DNA from: Liolophura sinensis
Taxonomy: Eukaryota > Mollusca > Polyplacophora > Chitonida > Chitonidae
Direction of reading: 5' to 3'
NCBI RefSeq assembly: GCF_032854445.1
Contig: NC_088304.1
Coordinates: forward strand, 21,155,704-21,219,703
DNA: 64,000 bases
Positions 21,944 through 34,667 of the stretch are shown one piece after another. The notes under the pieces are model-generated. The model did no database searches. It saw nothing but the letters and a program-made list of their open reading frames with translations, and had not been told where the DNA came from. The number at the start of each line of letters is the position of its first letter. Within the stretch, counting starts at the first letter, position 1. Both the position numbers and the translations under genes were made by a program.

Positions 21944-23041
21944 AGTTCATCTGGCACCTCGCCTACATTCCACCAAAACGGCTCTTTTCAGAGCCACACA
22001 AGTCTTTCCGAAAAGAAACTTTGTAATCTGAAAGCATAGACAGAACACAAACGAACATGTATTTATCAAAGCACAACAATAAAGTCGCACACGCCAGTAA
22101 AAATCAAAGAAACAAAACAGAAAAGATAAATACTTTATTACAGCAGAGTAGTCGAAGTGTATGGAAAGCCGCTATGAGAACTTATCTCGTTTAGTGCATT
22201 TTAAACACAGCAGAGTTGTGGTTTATAAGAAAAAAACTGTGGCCTATTAAAACTGTGCAAAGCCAAAGTACACAAACTAAAAGACGACTCAACAGCATAT
22301 CCCTGCGTGTTTAGAAGTATCCATTGCGTGTATTGATTTGACAAGTACACAGACTTTTGCAGGAAATATAACTCATGTCAATGTGGATGAAATTTTCAAT
22401 ATTTGGTTTTGTGAGACTACTTATGAAATATGCAGCGTTGAAAAAGCGTTATAGGCATTAATCTAGGTGCCAATTTAAAAGATCTGCAAAGAAATTTTGT
22501 CTTATTTCTCCAAGAAATTTGCCTGCCTATAAAGACATTTTTCGTGCCAATTAGATTGCACCGTTGTTTGTATCTGTTATCTGTAGCTGTTGCATCCATA
22601 CAGCTGACACACCGCTTATCATTTGAAGGCACAGTTTTGGTTTGACCTGAGCAAATTGAAAATTGTAACATTTTCGTCAAATCATTGGTTTTTCATTGAG
22701 AGTTCATCGTATAGAAATGTAGTACAAAGAGGCCAATTTATTTTCATAATTAGGTGAAGTGTGTCCGGGTGCGCGAGAGACGGCATGGCGCTGGGGGATT
22801 AAAGGAAAATGGCGGCTAACCATTGTTTCCGCTGATCACCTTTTGTCATCAGTAAGTTTCCAACTGACTCTTTAAGAAGTTCTGTCAGGACTAACTCAGT
22901 GACGACGTAGCGAAGAGTTAAACATCTTGCAAAGTGTCATTCAAACCTCATATAAATTGTTTGCTGGCTCTCAAGCTTGCATTACGCTTTCTTATGCCAA
23001 GCAGCAAACCTCGATACAATTGCCGTCTTACACTTCTTGCC

Positions 23042-23365
23042 ATGGATTCCAAACACTTCCAGTTGTTTGCAGATTTGCGGAAAGCAGAGCTGACCTTTCA
23101 AAAGGCATGCGAGCAAATTGTCTTTTTCAACAAGCACCTCGACGATCTCCAAATCCGATACGACCGTGCCAATAAAGAAGGAAACAAATCATTCCGCTAC
23201 AGCCTTCGTCTGAAGATAGCTGCCGGAGAAGGACTCAGAAATGCTTACTACGAATACGCCTGCAATAAAGCTGATGTCATCACCGCACTTCGACGCAAAC
23301 TAATTGGACAAGATGCTCACTACGAAATAGACTCCGACATGGACAGTGAAGAGGACAACATGTAA
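23042..23365 (+). CDS. Copy 17 of the 107-aa gene
   Basis: The frame is intact with Q13R, R74C and C85R. It is the first copy from the left with Q13R, which dominates the right end of the array. I26-V27 use ATT-GTC. The promoter reads GACGTAGCGAAGAG instead of GACGTGGCGAGGAG. The protein is identical to copy 27. Stem-loop at 23402-23417. The unit has the 11-bp deletion. Confidence 0.76.
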   Translation: MDSKHFQLFADLRKAELTFQKACEQIVFFNKHLDDLQIRYDRANKEGNKSFRYSLRLKIAAGEGLRNAYYEYACNKADVITALRRKLIGQDAHYEIDSDMDSEEDNM

Positions 23366-24452
23366 AGTTCATCTGGCACCTCGCCTACATTCCACCAAAA
23401 CGGCTCTTTTCAGAGCCACACAAGTCTTTCCGAAAAGGAACTTTGTAATCTGAAAGCATAGACAGAACACAAACGAACATGTATTTATCAAAGCACAACA
23501 ATAAAGTCGCACACGCCAATAAAAATCAAAGAAACAAAACAGAAAAGATAAATACTTTATTACAGCAGAGTAGTCGAAGTGTATGGAAAGCCGCTATGAG
23601 AACTTATCTCGTTTAGTGCATTTTAAACACAGCAGAGTTGTGGTTTATAAGAAAAAAATTGTGGCCTATTAAAACTGTGCAAAGCCAAAGTACACAAACT
23701 AAAAGACGACTCAACAGCATATCCCTGCGTGTTTAGAAGTATCAATTGCGTGCATTGCTTTGACAAGTACACAGACTTTTGCAGGAAATATAACTCATGT
23801 CAATGTGGGTGAAATTTTCAATATTTGGTTTTGTGAGACTACTTATGAAATATGCAGCGTTGAAAAAGCGTTATAGGCATTAATCTAGGTGCCAATTTAA
23901 AAGATCTGCAAAGAAATTTGCCCTTATTTTTCCAAGCCTATAAAGACATTTTTCGTGCCAATTAGATTGCACCGTTGTTTCTATCTGTTATCTGTAGCTG
24001 TTGCATCCATACAGCTGACACACCGGTTATCATTTGAAGGCACAGTTTTGGTTTGACCTGAGCAAATTGAAAATTGTAACATTTTCGTCAAATCATTGGT
24101 TTTTCATTGACAGTTCATCGTATAGAAATGTAGTACAAAGAGGCCAATTTATTTTCATAATTAGGTGAAGTGTGTCCGGGTGCGCGAGAGACGGCATGGC
24201 GCTGGGGGATTAAAGGAAAATGGCGGCTAACCATTGTTTCCGCTGATCACCTTTTGTCATCAGTAAGTTTCCAACTGACTCTTTAAGAAGTTCTGTCAGG
24301 ACTAACTCAGTGACGACGTGACGAGGAGTTAAACATCTTGCAAAGTGTCACTCAAACCTCATATAAATTGTTTGCTGGTTCTCAAGCTTGCATTACGCTT
24401 TCTTATGTCAAGCAGCAAACCTCGATACAATTGCCGTCTTACACTTCTTGCC

Positions 24453-24776
24453 ATGGATTCTAAACACTTTCAGTTGTTTGCAGATTTGCAGAAAGCAGAG
24501 CTGACCTTTCAAAAGGCATGCGAGCAAATAGTCTTTTTCAACAAGCACCTCGACGATCTCCAAATCCGATACGACCGTGCCAACAAAAAAGGAAACAAAT
24601 CATTCCGCTACAGCCTTCGTCTGAAGATAGCCGCCGGAGAAGGACTCAGAAATGCTTACTACGAATACGCCTGCAATAAAGCTGATGTCATCACCGCACT
24701 TCGACGCAAACTAATTGGACAAGATGCTCACTACGAAATAGACTCCGACATGGACAGTGAAGAGGACAACATGTAA
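24453..24776 (+). CDS. Copy 18 of the 107-aa gene, mosaic
   Basis: The frame is intact with E46K, R74C and C85R. It carries the left-end ATA-GTC codons at I26-V27 in an otherwise right-type background, which suggests gene conversion. The protein is identical to copy 28. Stem-loop at 24813-24828. The unit has the 11-bp deletion. Confidence 0.76.
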   Translation: MDSKHFQLFADLQKAELTFQKACEQIVFFNKHLDDLQIRYDRANKKGNKSFRYSLRLKIAAGEGLRNAYYEYACNKADVITALRRKLIGQDAHYEIDSDMDSEEDNM

Positions 24777-25863
24777 AGTTCATCTGGCACCTCGCCTACA
24801 TTCCACCAAAACGGCTCTTTTCAGAGCCACACAAGTCTTTCCGAAAAGGAACTTTGTAATCTGAAAGCATAGACAGAACACAAACGAACATGTATTTATC
24901 AAAGCACAACAATAAAGTCGCACACGCCAATAAAAATCAAAGAAACAAAACAGAAAAGATAAATACTTTATTACAGCAGAGTAGTCGAAGTGTATGGAAA
25001 GCCGCTATGAGAACTTATCTCGTTTAGTGCATTTTAAACACAGCAGAGTTGTGGTTTATAAGAAAAAAATTGTGGCCTATTAAAACTGTGCAAAGCCAAA
25101 GTACACAAACTAAAAGACGACTCAACAGCATATCCCTGCGTGTTTAGAAGTATCCATTGCGTGCATTGCTTTGACAAGTACGCAGACTTTTGCAGGAAAT
25201 ATAACTCATGTCAATGTGGGTGAAATTTTCAATATTTGGTTTTGTGAGACTACTTATGAAATATGCAGCGTTGAAAAAGCGTTATAGGCATTAATCTAGG
25301 TGCCAATTTAAAAGATCTGCAAAGAAATTTTCCCTTATTTTTCCAAGCCTATAAAGACATTTTTCGTGCCAATTAGATTGCACCGTTGTTTCTATCTGTT
25401 ATCTGTAGCTGTTGCATCCATACAGCTGACACACCGCTTATCATTTGAAGGCACAGTTTTGGTTTGACCTGAGCAAATTGAAAATTGTAACATTTTCGTC
25501 AAATCATTGGTTTTTCATTGAGAGTTCATCGTATAGAAATGTAGTACAAAGAGGCCAATTTATTTTCATAATTAGGTGAAGTGTGTCCGGGTGCGCGAGA
25601 GACGGCATGGCGCTGGGGGATTAAAGGAAAATGGCGGCTAACCATTATTTCCGCTGATCACCTTTTGTAATCAGTAAGTTTCCAACTGACTCTTTAAGAA
25701 GTTCTGTCAGGACTAACTCAGTGACGACGTGGCGAGGAGTTAAACATCTTGCAAAGTGTCACTCAAACCTCATATAAATTGTTTGCTGGCTCTCAAGTTT
25801 ACATTACGCTTTCTTATGCCAAGCAGCAAACCTCGATACAATTGCCGTCTTACACTTCTTGCC

Positions 25864-26187
25864 ATGGATTCCAAACACTTTCAGTTGTTTGCAGATTTGC
25901 AGAAAGCAGATCTGACCTTTCAAAAGGCATGCGAGCAAATTGTGTTTTTCAACAAGCACCTCGACGATCTACAAATCCGATACGACCGTGCCAACAAAGA
26001 AGGAAACAAATCATTCCGCTACAGCCTTCGTCTGAAGATAGCCGCCGGAGAAGGACTCAGAAATGCTTACTACGAATACGCCTGCAATAAAGCTGATTTC
26101 ATCACCGCACTTCGATGCAAACTAATTGGACAAGATGCTCACTACGAAATAGACTCCGACATGGACAGTGAAGAGGACAACATGTAA
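25864..26187 (+). CDS. Copy 19 of the 107-aa gene
   Basis: The frame is intact with E16D, R74C and V79F; L36 changes silently from CTC to CTA. The cap region reads TTTACATTACG. The protein is identical to copy 29. Stem-loop at 26224-26239. The match to copy 29 ends shortly after this, near 26330. Confidence 0.76.
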   Translation: MDSKHFQLFADLQKADLTFQKACEQIVFFNKHLDDLQIRYDRANKEGNKSFRYSLRLKIAAGEGLRNAYYEYACNKADFITALRCKLIGQDAHYEIDSDMDSEEDNM

Positions 26188-27286
26188 AGTTCATCTGGCA
26201 CCTCGCCTACATTCCACCAAAACGGCTCTTTTCAGAGCCACACAAGTCTTTCCGAAAAGGAACTTTGTAATCTGAAAGCATAGACAGAACACAAACGAAC
26301 ATGTATTTATCAAAGCACAACAATAAAGTCGCACACGCCAATAAAAATCAAAGAAACAAAACAGAAAAGATAAATACTTTATTACAGCAGAGTGGTCGAA
26401 GTGTATGGAAAGCCGCTATGAGAACTTATCTCGTTTAGTGCATTTTAAACACAGCAGAGTTGTGGTTTATAAAAAAAAAACTGTGTCCTATTAAAACTGT
26501 GCAAAGCCAAAGTACACAAACTAAAAGACGACTCAACAGCATATCCCTGCGTGTTTAGAAGTATCCATTGCGTGTATTGATGTGACAAGTACGCAGACTT
26601 TTGCAGGAAATATAACTCATGTCAATGTGGGTGAAATTTTCAATATTTGGTTTTGTGAAACTACTTATGAAATATGCAGCGTTGAAAAAGCGTTATAGGC
26701 ATTAATCTAGGTGCCAATTTAAAAGATCTGCAAAGAAATTTTGTCTTATTTCTTCAAGCCATTTGCCTGCCTATAAAGACATTTTTCGTGCCAATTAGAT
26801 TGCACCGTTGTTTCTATCTGTTATTTGTAGCTGTTGCATCCATACAGCTGACACACCGGTTATCATTTGAAGGCACAGTTTTGGTTTGACCTGAGCAAAT
26901 TGAAAATTGTAACATTTTCGTCAAATCATTGGATTTTCATTGAGAGTTCATTGTATAGAAATGTAGTACAAAGAGGCCAATTTTTTTTTTATAATTAGGT
27001 GAAGTGTGTCCGGGTGCGCGAGAGACGGCATGGCGCTGGGGGATTAAAGGAAAATGGCGGCTAACCATTGTTTCCGCTGATCACCTTTTGTCATCAGTAA
27101 GTTTCCAACTGACTCTTTAAGAAGTTCTGTCAGGACTAACTCAGTGACGACGTGGCGAGGAGTTAAACATCTTGCAAAGTGTCACTCAAACCTCATATAA
27201 ATTGTTTGCTGGCTCTCAAGCTTGCATTACGCTTTCTTATGCCAAGCAGCAAACCTCGATACAATTGCCGTCTTACACTTCTTGCC

Positions 27287-27610
27287 ATGGATTCCAAACA
27301 CTTCCAGTTGTTTGCAGATTTGCAGAAAGCAGAGCTGACCTTTCAAAAGGCATGCGAGCAAATTGTGTTTTTCAACAAGCACCTCGACGATCTCCAAATC
27401 CGATACGACCGTGCCAACAAAGAAGGAAACAAATCATTCCGCTACAGCCTTCGTCTGAAGATAGCCGCCGGAGAAGGACTCAGAAATGCTTACTACGAAT
27501 ACGCCCGCAATAAAGCTGTTGTCATCACCGCACTTCGATGCAAACTAATTGGACAAGATGCTCACTACGAAATAGACTCCGACATGGACAGTGAAGTGGA
27601 CAACATGTAA
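27287..27610 (+). CDS. Copy 20 of the 107-aa gene
   Basis: The frame is intact with D78V and E104V. E104V weakens the acidic tail at the same codon that becomes a stop in copies 15, 25 and 36. Stem-loop at 27647-27662. It lies between the two large duplicated blocks. Confidence 0.75.
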   Translation: MDSKHFQLFADLQKAELTFQKACEQIVFFNKHLDDLQIRYDRANKEGNKSFRYSLRLKIAAGEGLRNAYYEYARNKAVVITALRCKLIGQDAHYEIDSDMDSEVDNM

Positions 27611-28711
27611 AGTTCATCTGGCACCTCGCCTACATTCCACCAAAACGGCTCTTTTCAGAGCCACACAAGTCTTTCCGAAAAGGAACTTTGTAATCTGAAA
27701 GCATAGACAGAACACAAACGAACATGTATTTATCAAAGCACAACAATAAAGTCGCACACGCCAATAAAAATCAAAGAAACAAAACAGAAAAGATAAATAC
27801 TTTATTACAGCAGAGTAGTCGAACTGTATGGAAAGCCGCTATGAGAACTTATCTCGTTTAGTGCATTTTAAACACAGCAGAGTTGTGGTTTATAAAAAAC
27901 AAAAAACTGTGGCCTATTAAAACTGTGCAAAGCCAAAGTACACAAACTAAAAGACGACTCAACAGCATATCCCTGCGTGTTTACAAGTATCCATTGCGTG
28001 TATTGATGTGACAAGTACACAGACTTTTGCAGGAAATATAACTCATGTCAATGTGGGTGAAATTTTCAATATTTGGTTTTGTGAGACTACTTATAAGATA
28101 TGCAGCGTTGAAAAAGCGTTATAGACATTAATCTAGGTGCCAATTTTAAAGATCTGCGAAGAAATTTTGTCTTATTTCTCCAAGCCATTTGCCTGCCTAT
28201 AAAGACATTTTTCGTGCCAATTAGATTGCACCGTTGTTTCTATCTGTTATCTGTAGCTGTTGCATCCATACAGCTGACACACCGGTTATCATTTGAAGGC
28301 ACAGTTTTGGTTTGACCTGAGCAAATTGAAAATTGTAACATTTTCATCAAATCATTGGTTTTTCATTGAGAGTTCATTGTATAGAAATGTAGTACAAAGA
28401 GGCCAATTTATTTTCATAATTAGGTGAAGTGTGTCCGGGTGCGCGAGAGACGGCATGGCGCTGGGGGATTAAAGGAAAATGGCGGCTAACCATTGTTTCC
28501 GCTGATCACCTTTTGTCATCAGTAAGTTTCCAACTGACTCTTTAAGAAGTTCTGTCAGGACTAACTCAGTGACGACGTGGCGAGGAGTTAAACATCCTGC
28601 AAAGTGTCACTCAAACCTCATATAAATTGTTTGCTGGCTCTCAAGCTTGCATTACGCTTTCTTATGTCAAGCAGCAAACCTCGATACAATTGCCGTCTTA
28701 CACTTCTTGCC

Positions 28712-29035
28712 ATGGATTCCAAACACTTCCAGTTGTTTGCAGATTTGCAGAAAGCAGAGCTGACCTTTCAAAAGGCATGCGAGCAAATTGTGTTTTTCAA
28801 CAAACACCTCGACGATCTCCAAATCCGATACGACCGTGCCAACAAAGAAGGAAACAAATCATTCCGCTACAGCCTTCGTCTGAAGATAGCCGCCGGAGAA
28901 GGACTCAGAAATGCTTACTACGAATACGCCCGCAATAAAGCTGTTGTCATCACCGCACTTCGATGCAAACTAATTGGACAAGATGCTCACTACGAAATAG
29001 ACTCCGACATGGACAGTGAAGAGGACAACATGTAA
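28712..29035 (+). CDS. Copy 21 of the 107-aa gene, unit with a spacer deletion
   Basis: The frame is intact with D78V only. The unit is 1,371 bp: besides the 11-bp deletion it lacks 43 bp at about 29418, where GTATCCAT joins directly to ATAACTC. The gene and stem-loop (29072-29087) are untouched, so the missing 43 bp are not needed for the gene's layout. Confidence 0.75.
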   Translation: MDSKHFQLFADLQKAELTFQKACEQIVFFNKHLDDLQIRYDRANKEGNKSFRYSLRLKIAAGEGLRNAYYEYARNKAVVITALRCKLIGQDAHYEIDSDMDSEEDNM

Positions 29036-30082
29036 AGTTCATCTGGCACCTCGCCTACATTCCACCAAAACGGCTCTTTTCAGAGCCACACAAGTCTTTC
29101 CGAAAAGGAACTTTGTAATCTGAAAGCATAGACAGAACACAAACGAACATGTATTTATCAAAGCACAACAATAAAGTCGCACACGCCAATAAAAATCAAA
29201 GAAACAAAACAGAAAAGATAAATAATTTATTACAGCAGAGTAGTCGAAGTGTATGGAAAGCCGCTATGAGAACTTATCTCTTTTAGTGCATTTTAAACAC
29301 AGCAGAGTTGTGGTTTATAAAAAACAAAAAACTGTGGCCTATTAAAACTGTGCAAAGCCAAAGTACACAAACTAAAAGACGACTCAACAGCATATCCCTG
29401 CGTGTTTAGAAGTATCCATATAACTCATGTCAATGTGGGTGAAATTTTCAATATTTGGTTTTGCGAGACTACTTATAAAATATGCAGCGTTGAAAAAGCG
29501 TTATAGGCATTAATCTAGGTGCCAATTTAAAAGATCTGCAAAGAAATTTTCCCTTATATTTCCAAGCGTATAAAGACATTTTTCGTGCCAATTAGATTGC
29601 ACCGTTGTTTCTATCTGTTATCTGTAGCTGTTGCATCCATACAGCTGACACACCGGTTATCATTTGAAGGCACAGTTTTGGTTTGACCTGAGCAAATTGA
29701 AAATTGTAACATTTTCATCAAATCATTGGTTTTTCATTGAGAGTTCATTGTATAGAAATGTAGTACAAAGAGGCCAATTTATTTTCATAATTAGGTGAAG
29801 TGTGTCCGGGTGCGCGAGAGACGGCATGGCGCTGGGGGATTAAAGGAAAATGGCGGCTAACCATTGTTTCCGCTGATCACCTTTTGTCATCAGTAAGTTT
29901 CCAACTGACTCTTTAAGAAGTTCTGTCAGGACTAACTCAGTGACGACGTGGCGAGGAGTTAAACATCTTGCAAAGTGTCACTCAAACCTCATATAAATTG
30001 TTTGCTGGCTCTCAAGCTTGAATTACGCTTTCTTATGTCAAGCAGCAAACCTCGATACAATTGCCGTCTTACACTTCTTGCC

Positions 30083-30406
30083 ATGGATTCCAAACACTTC
30101 CAGTTGTTTGCAGATTTGCAGAAAGCAGAGCTGACCTTTCAAAAGGCATGCGAGCAAATTGTCTTTTTCAACAAGCACCTCGACGATCTCCAAATCCGAT
30201 ACGACCGTGCCAACAAAGAAGGAAACAAATCATTCCGCTGCAGCCTTCGTCTGAAGATAGCCGCCGGAGAAGAACTCAAAAATGCTTACTACGAATACGC
30301 CCGCAAAAAAGCTGTTGTCATCACCGCACTTCGATGCAAACTAATTGGACAAGATGCTCACTACGAAATAGACTCCGACATGGACAGTGAAGAGGACAAC
30401 ATGTAA
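30083..30406 (+). CDS. Copy 22 of the 107-aa gene (duplicate of copy 12)
   Basis: The frame is intact and the protein is identical to copy 12 (Y53C, G64E, R66K, N75K, D78V). Differences from unit 12 are few and mostly one-base indels, such as CCATAAAA for CCAATAAAA near 30559 and GGTTCG for GGTCG near 30613. The first of these destroys the second AATAAA. Stem-loop at 30443-30458. Confidence 0.74.
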   Translation: MDSKHFQLFADLQKAELTFQKACEQIVFFNKHLDDLQIRYDRANKEGNKSFRCSLRLKIAAGEELKNAYYEYARKKAVVITALRCKLIGQDAHYEIDSDMDSEEDNM

Positions 30407-31507
30407 AGTTCATCTGGCACCTCGCCTACATTCCACCAAAACGGCTCTTTTCAGAGCCACACAAGTCTTTCCGAAAAGGAACTTTGTAATCTGAAAGCAT
30501 AGACAGAACACAAACGAACATGTATTTATCAAAGCACAACAATAAAGTCGCACACGCCATAAAAATCAAAGAAACAAAACAGAAAAGATAAATACTTTAT
30601 TACAGCAGAGTGGTTCGAAGTGTATGGAAAGCCGCTATGAGAACTTATCTCGTTTAGTGCATTTTAAACACAGCAGAGTTGTGGTTTATAAAAAACAAAA
30701 ACTGTGGCCTATTAAAACTGTGCAAAGCCAAAGTACACAAACTAAAAGACGACTCAACAGCATATCCCTGCGTGTTTAGAAGTATCCATTGCGTGTATTG
30801 ATTTGCCAAGTACACAGACTTTTGCAGGAAATATAACTCATGTCAATGTGGGTGGAAATTTTCAATATTTGGTTTTGTGAGACTACTTATAAGATATGCA
30901 GCGTTGAAAAAGCGTTATAGACATTAATCTAGGTGCCAATTTTAAAGATCTGCGAAGAAATTTTGTCTTATTTCTCCAAGCCATTTGCCTGCCTATAAAG
31001 ACATTTTTCGTGCCAATTAGATTGCACCGTTGTTTCTATCTGTTATCTGTAGCTGTTGCATCCATACAGCTGACACACCGGTTATCATTTGAAGGCACAG
31101 TTTTGGTTTGACCTGAGCAAATTGAAAATTGTAAAATTTTCGTCAAATCATTGGTTTTTCATTGAGAGTTCATCGTATAGAAATGTAGTACAAAGAGGCC
31201 AACTTATTTTCATAATTAGGTGAAGTGTGTCCGGGTGCGCGAGAGACGGCATGGCGCTGGGGGATTAAAGGAAAATGGCGGCTAACCATTGTTTCCGCTG
31301 ATCACCTTTTGAAATCAGTAAGTTTCCAACTGACTCTTTAAGAAGTTCTGTCAGGACTAACTCAGTTACGACGTGGCGAGGAGTTAAACATCTTGCAAAG
31401 TGTCACTCAAACCTCATATAAATTGTTTGCTGGCTCTCAAGCTTGCATTACGCTTTCTTATGCCAAGCAGCAAACCTCGATACAATTGCCGTCTTACACT
31501 TCTTGCC

Positions 31508-31831
31508 ATGGATTCCAAACACTTCCAGTTGTTTGCAGATTTGCAGAAAGCAGAGCTGACCTTTCAAAAGGCATGCGAGCAAATTGTGTTTTTCAACAAG
31601 CACCTCGACGATCTCCAAATCCGATACGACCGTGCCAACAAAGAAGGAAACAAATCATTCCGCTACAGCCTTCGTCTGAAGATAGCCGCCGGAGAAGGAC
31701 TCAGAAATGCTTACTACGAATACGCCCGCAATAAAGCTGTTGTCATCACCGCACTTCGATGCAAACTAATTGGACAAGATGCTCACTGCGAAATAGACTC
31801 CGACATGGACAGTGAAGAGGACAACATGTAA
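31508..31831 (+). CDS. Copy 23 of the 107-aa gene (duplicate of copy 13)
   Basis: The frame is intact with D78V and Y94C, as copy 13. It lacks the extra A of unit 13's spacer, so the chance spacer frame of unit 13 is closed here. Stem-loop at 31868-31883. Confidence 0.75.
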   Translation: MDSKHFQLFADLQKAELTFQKACEQIVFFNKHLDDLQIRYDRANKEGNKSFRYSLRLKIAAGEGLRNAYYEYARNKAVVITALRCKLIGQDAHCEIDSDMDSEEDNM

Positions 31832-32930
31832 AGTTCATCTGGCACCTCGCCTACATTCCACCAAAACGGCTCTTTTCAGAGCCACACAAGTCTTTCCGAA
31901 AAGGAACTTTGTAATCTGAAAGCATAGACAGAACACAAACGAACATGTATTTATCAAAGCACAACAATAAAGTCGCACACGCCAATAAAAATCAAAGAAA
32001 CAAAACAGAAAAGATAAATACTTTATTACAGCAGAGTGGTCGAAGTGTATGGAAAGCCGCTATGAGAACTTATCTCGTTTAGTGCATTTTAAACACAGCA
32101 GAGTTGTGGTTTATAAAAAAAAAACTGTGTCCTATTAAAACTGTGCAAAGCCAAAGTACACAAACTAAAAGACGACTCAACAGCATATCCCTGCGTGTTT
32201 AGAAGTATCCATTGCGTGTATTGATGTGACAAGTACGCAGACTTTTGCAGGAAATATAACTCATGTCAATGTGGGTGAAATTTTCAATATTTGGTTTTGT
32301 GAAACTACTTATGAAATATGCAGCGTTGAAAAAGCGTTATAGGCATTAATCTAGGTGCCAATTTAAAAGATCTGCAAAGAAATTTTGTCTTATTTCTTCA
32401 AGCCATTTGCCTGCCTATAAAGACATTTTTCGTGCCAATTAGATTGCACCGTTGTTTCTATCTGTTATTTGTAGCTGTTGCATCCATACAGCTGACACAC
32501 CGGTTATCATTTGAAGGCACAGTTTTGGTTTGACCTGAGCAAATTGAAAATTGTAACATTTTCGTCAAATCATTGGATTTTCATTGAGAGTTCATTGTAT
32601 AGAAATGTAGTACAAAGAGGCCAATTTTTTTTTTATAATTAGGTGAAGTGTGTCCGGGTGCGCGAGAGACGGCATGGCGCTGGGGGATTAAAGGAAAATG
32701 GCGGCTAACCATTGTTTCCGCTGATCACCTTTTGTAATCAGTAAGTTTCCAACTGACTCTTTAAGAAGTTCTGTCAGGACTAACTCAGTGACGACGTGGC
32801 GAGGAGTTAAACATCTTGCAAAGTGTCACTCAAACCTCATATAAATTGTTTGCTGGCTCTCAAGCTTGCATTACGCTTTCTTATGCCAAGCAGCAAACCT
32901 CGATACAATTGCCGTCTTACACTTCTTGCC

Positions 32931-33254
32931 ATGGATTCCAAACACTTCCAGTTGTTTGCAGATTTGCAGAAAGCAGAGCTGACTTTTCAAAAGGCATGCG
33001 AGCAAATTGTGTTTTTCAACAAGCACCTCGACGATCTCCAAATCCGATACGACCGTGCCAACAAAGAAGGAAACAAATCATTCCGCTACAGCCTTCGTCT
33101 GAAGATAGCCGCCGGAGAAGGACTCAGAAATGCTTACTACGAATACGCCCGCAATAAAGCTGTTGTCATCACCGCACTTCGATGCAAACTAATTGGACAA
33201 GATGCTCACTACGAAATAGACTCCGACATGGACAGTGAAGAGGACAACATGTAA
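32931..33254 (+). CDS. Copy 24 of the 107-aa gene (duplicate of copy 14)
   Basis: The frame is intact with D78V only. It shares with copy 14 the silent T18 change and the G to C change in the U7 element. Stem-loop at 33291-33306. Confidence 0.76.
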   Translation: MDSKHFQLFADLQKAELTFQKACEQIVFFNKHLDDLQIRYDRANKEGNKSFRYSLRLKIAAGEGLRNAYYEYARNKAVVITALRCKLIGQDAHYEIDSDMDSEEDNM

Positions 33255-34355
33255 AGTTCATCTGGCACCTCGCCTACATTCCACCAAAACGGCTCTTTTC
33301 AGAGCCACACAAGTCTTTCCGAAAAGCAACTTTGTAATCTGAAAGCATAGACAGAACACAAACGAACATGTATTTATCAAAGCACAACAATAAAGTCGCA
33401 CACGCCAATAAAAATCAAAGAAACAAAACAGAAAAGATAAATACTTTATTACAGCAGAGTGGTCGAAGTGTATGGAAAGCCGCTATGAGAACTTATCTCG
33501 TTTAGTGCATTTTAAACACAGCAGAGTTGTGGTTTATAAAAAAAAAAACTGTGTCCTATTAAAACTGTGCAAAGCCAAAGTACACAAACTAAAAGACGAC
33601 TCAACAGCATATCCCTGCGTGTTTAGAAGTATCCATTGCGTGTATTGATGTGACAAGTACACAGACTTTTGCAGGAAATATAACTCATGTCAATGTGGGT
33701 GAAATTTTCAATATTTGGTTTTGTGAAACTACTTATGAAATATGCAGCGTTGAAAAAGCGTTATAGGCATTAATCTAGGTGCCAATTTAAAAGATCTGCA
33801 AAGAAATTTTGTCTTATTTCTTCAAGCCATTTGCCTGCCTATAAAGACATTTTTCGTGCCAATTAGATTGCACCGTTGTTTCTATCTGTTATTTGTAGCT
33901 GTTGCATCCATACAGCTGACACACCGGTTATCATTTGAAGGCACAGTTTTGGTTTGACCTGAGCAAATTGAAAATTGTAACATTTTCGTCAAATCATTGG
34001 ATTTTCATTGAGAGTTCATTGTATAGAAATGTAGTACAAAGAGGCCAATTTTTTTTTTTATAATTAGGTGAAGTGTGTCCGGGTGCGCGAGAGACGGCAT
34101 GGCGCTGGGGGATTAAAGGAAAATGGCGGCTAACCATTGTTTCCGCTGATCACCTTTTGTCATCAGTAAGTTTCCAACTGACTCTTTAAGAAGTTCTGTC
34201 AGGACTAACTCAGTGACGACGTGGCGAGGAGTTAAACATCTTGCAAAGTGTCACTCAAACCTCATATAAATTGTTTGCTGGCTCTCAAGCTTACATTACG
34301 CTTTCTTATGCCAAGCAGCAAACCTCGATACAATTGCCGTCTTACACTTCTTGCC

Positions 34356-34667
34356 ATGGATTCCAAACACTTTCAGTTGTTTGCAGATTTGCAGAAAGCA
34401 GATCTGACCTTTCAAAAGGCATGCGAGCAAATTGTGTTTTTCAACAAGCACCTCGACGATCTCCAAATCCGATACGACCGTGCCAACAAAGAAGGAAACA
34501 AATCATTCCGCTACAGCCTTCGTCTGAAGATAGCCGCCGGAGAAGAACTCAGAAATGCTTACTACGAATACGCCTGCAATAAAGCTGATGTCATCACCGC
34601 ACTTCGATGCAAACTAATTGGACAAGATGCTCACTACGAAATAGACTCCGACATGTACAGTGAATAG
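34356..34667 (+). CDS. Copy 25, 103-aa form (duplicate of copy 15)
   Basis: Same E16D, G64E, R74C, D101Y and premature TAG at codon 104 as copy 15. The spacer differs from unit 15 by one base, GAGAGTTC here and GACAGTTC there. Stem-loop at 34716-34731, measured from the normal stop position. Confidence 0.68.
   Translation: MDSKHFQLFADLQKADLTFQKACEQIVFFNKHLDDLQIRYDRANKEGNKSFRYSLRLKIAAGEELRNAYYEYACNKADVITALRCKLIGQDAHYEIDSDMYSE

Larger units (their letters stand above)
15685..26330 (+). repeat. Large duplicated block, left copy (copies 12-19)
   Basis: This block of about 10.6 kb recurs at 29832-40477 with the same order of private variants in eight consecutive units and an offset of 14,146-14,147 bp. 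The left edge lies after base 15684, where GGCTCTGGG differs from GGCGCTGGG in the other copy. The right edge lies near 26330. Confidence 0.88.

Noticed and set aside
22417-22680. 87-codon minus-strand frame in unit 16, repeated at 36564-36827 in unit 26
   Set aside because: It depends on one private base (TTTGTATC) that removes a stop present in every other unit. The second occurrence is explained by the large duplication.
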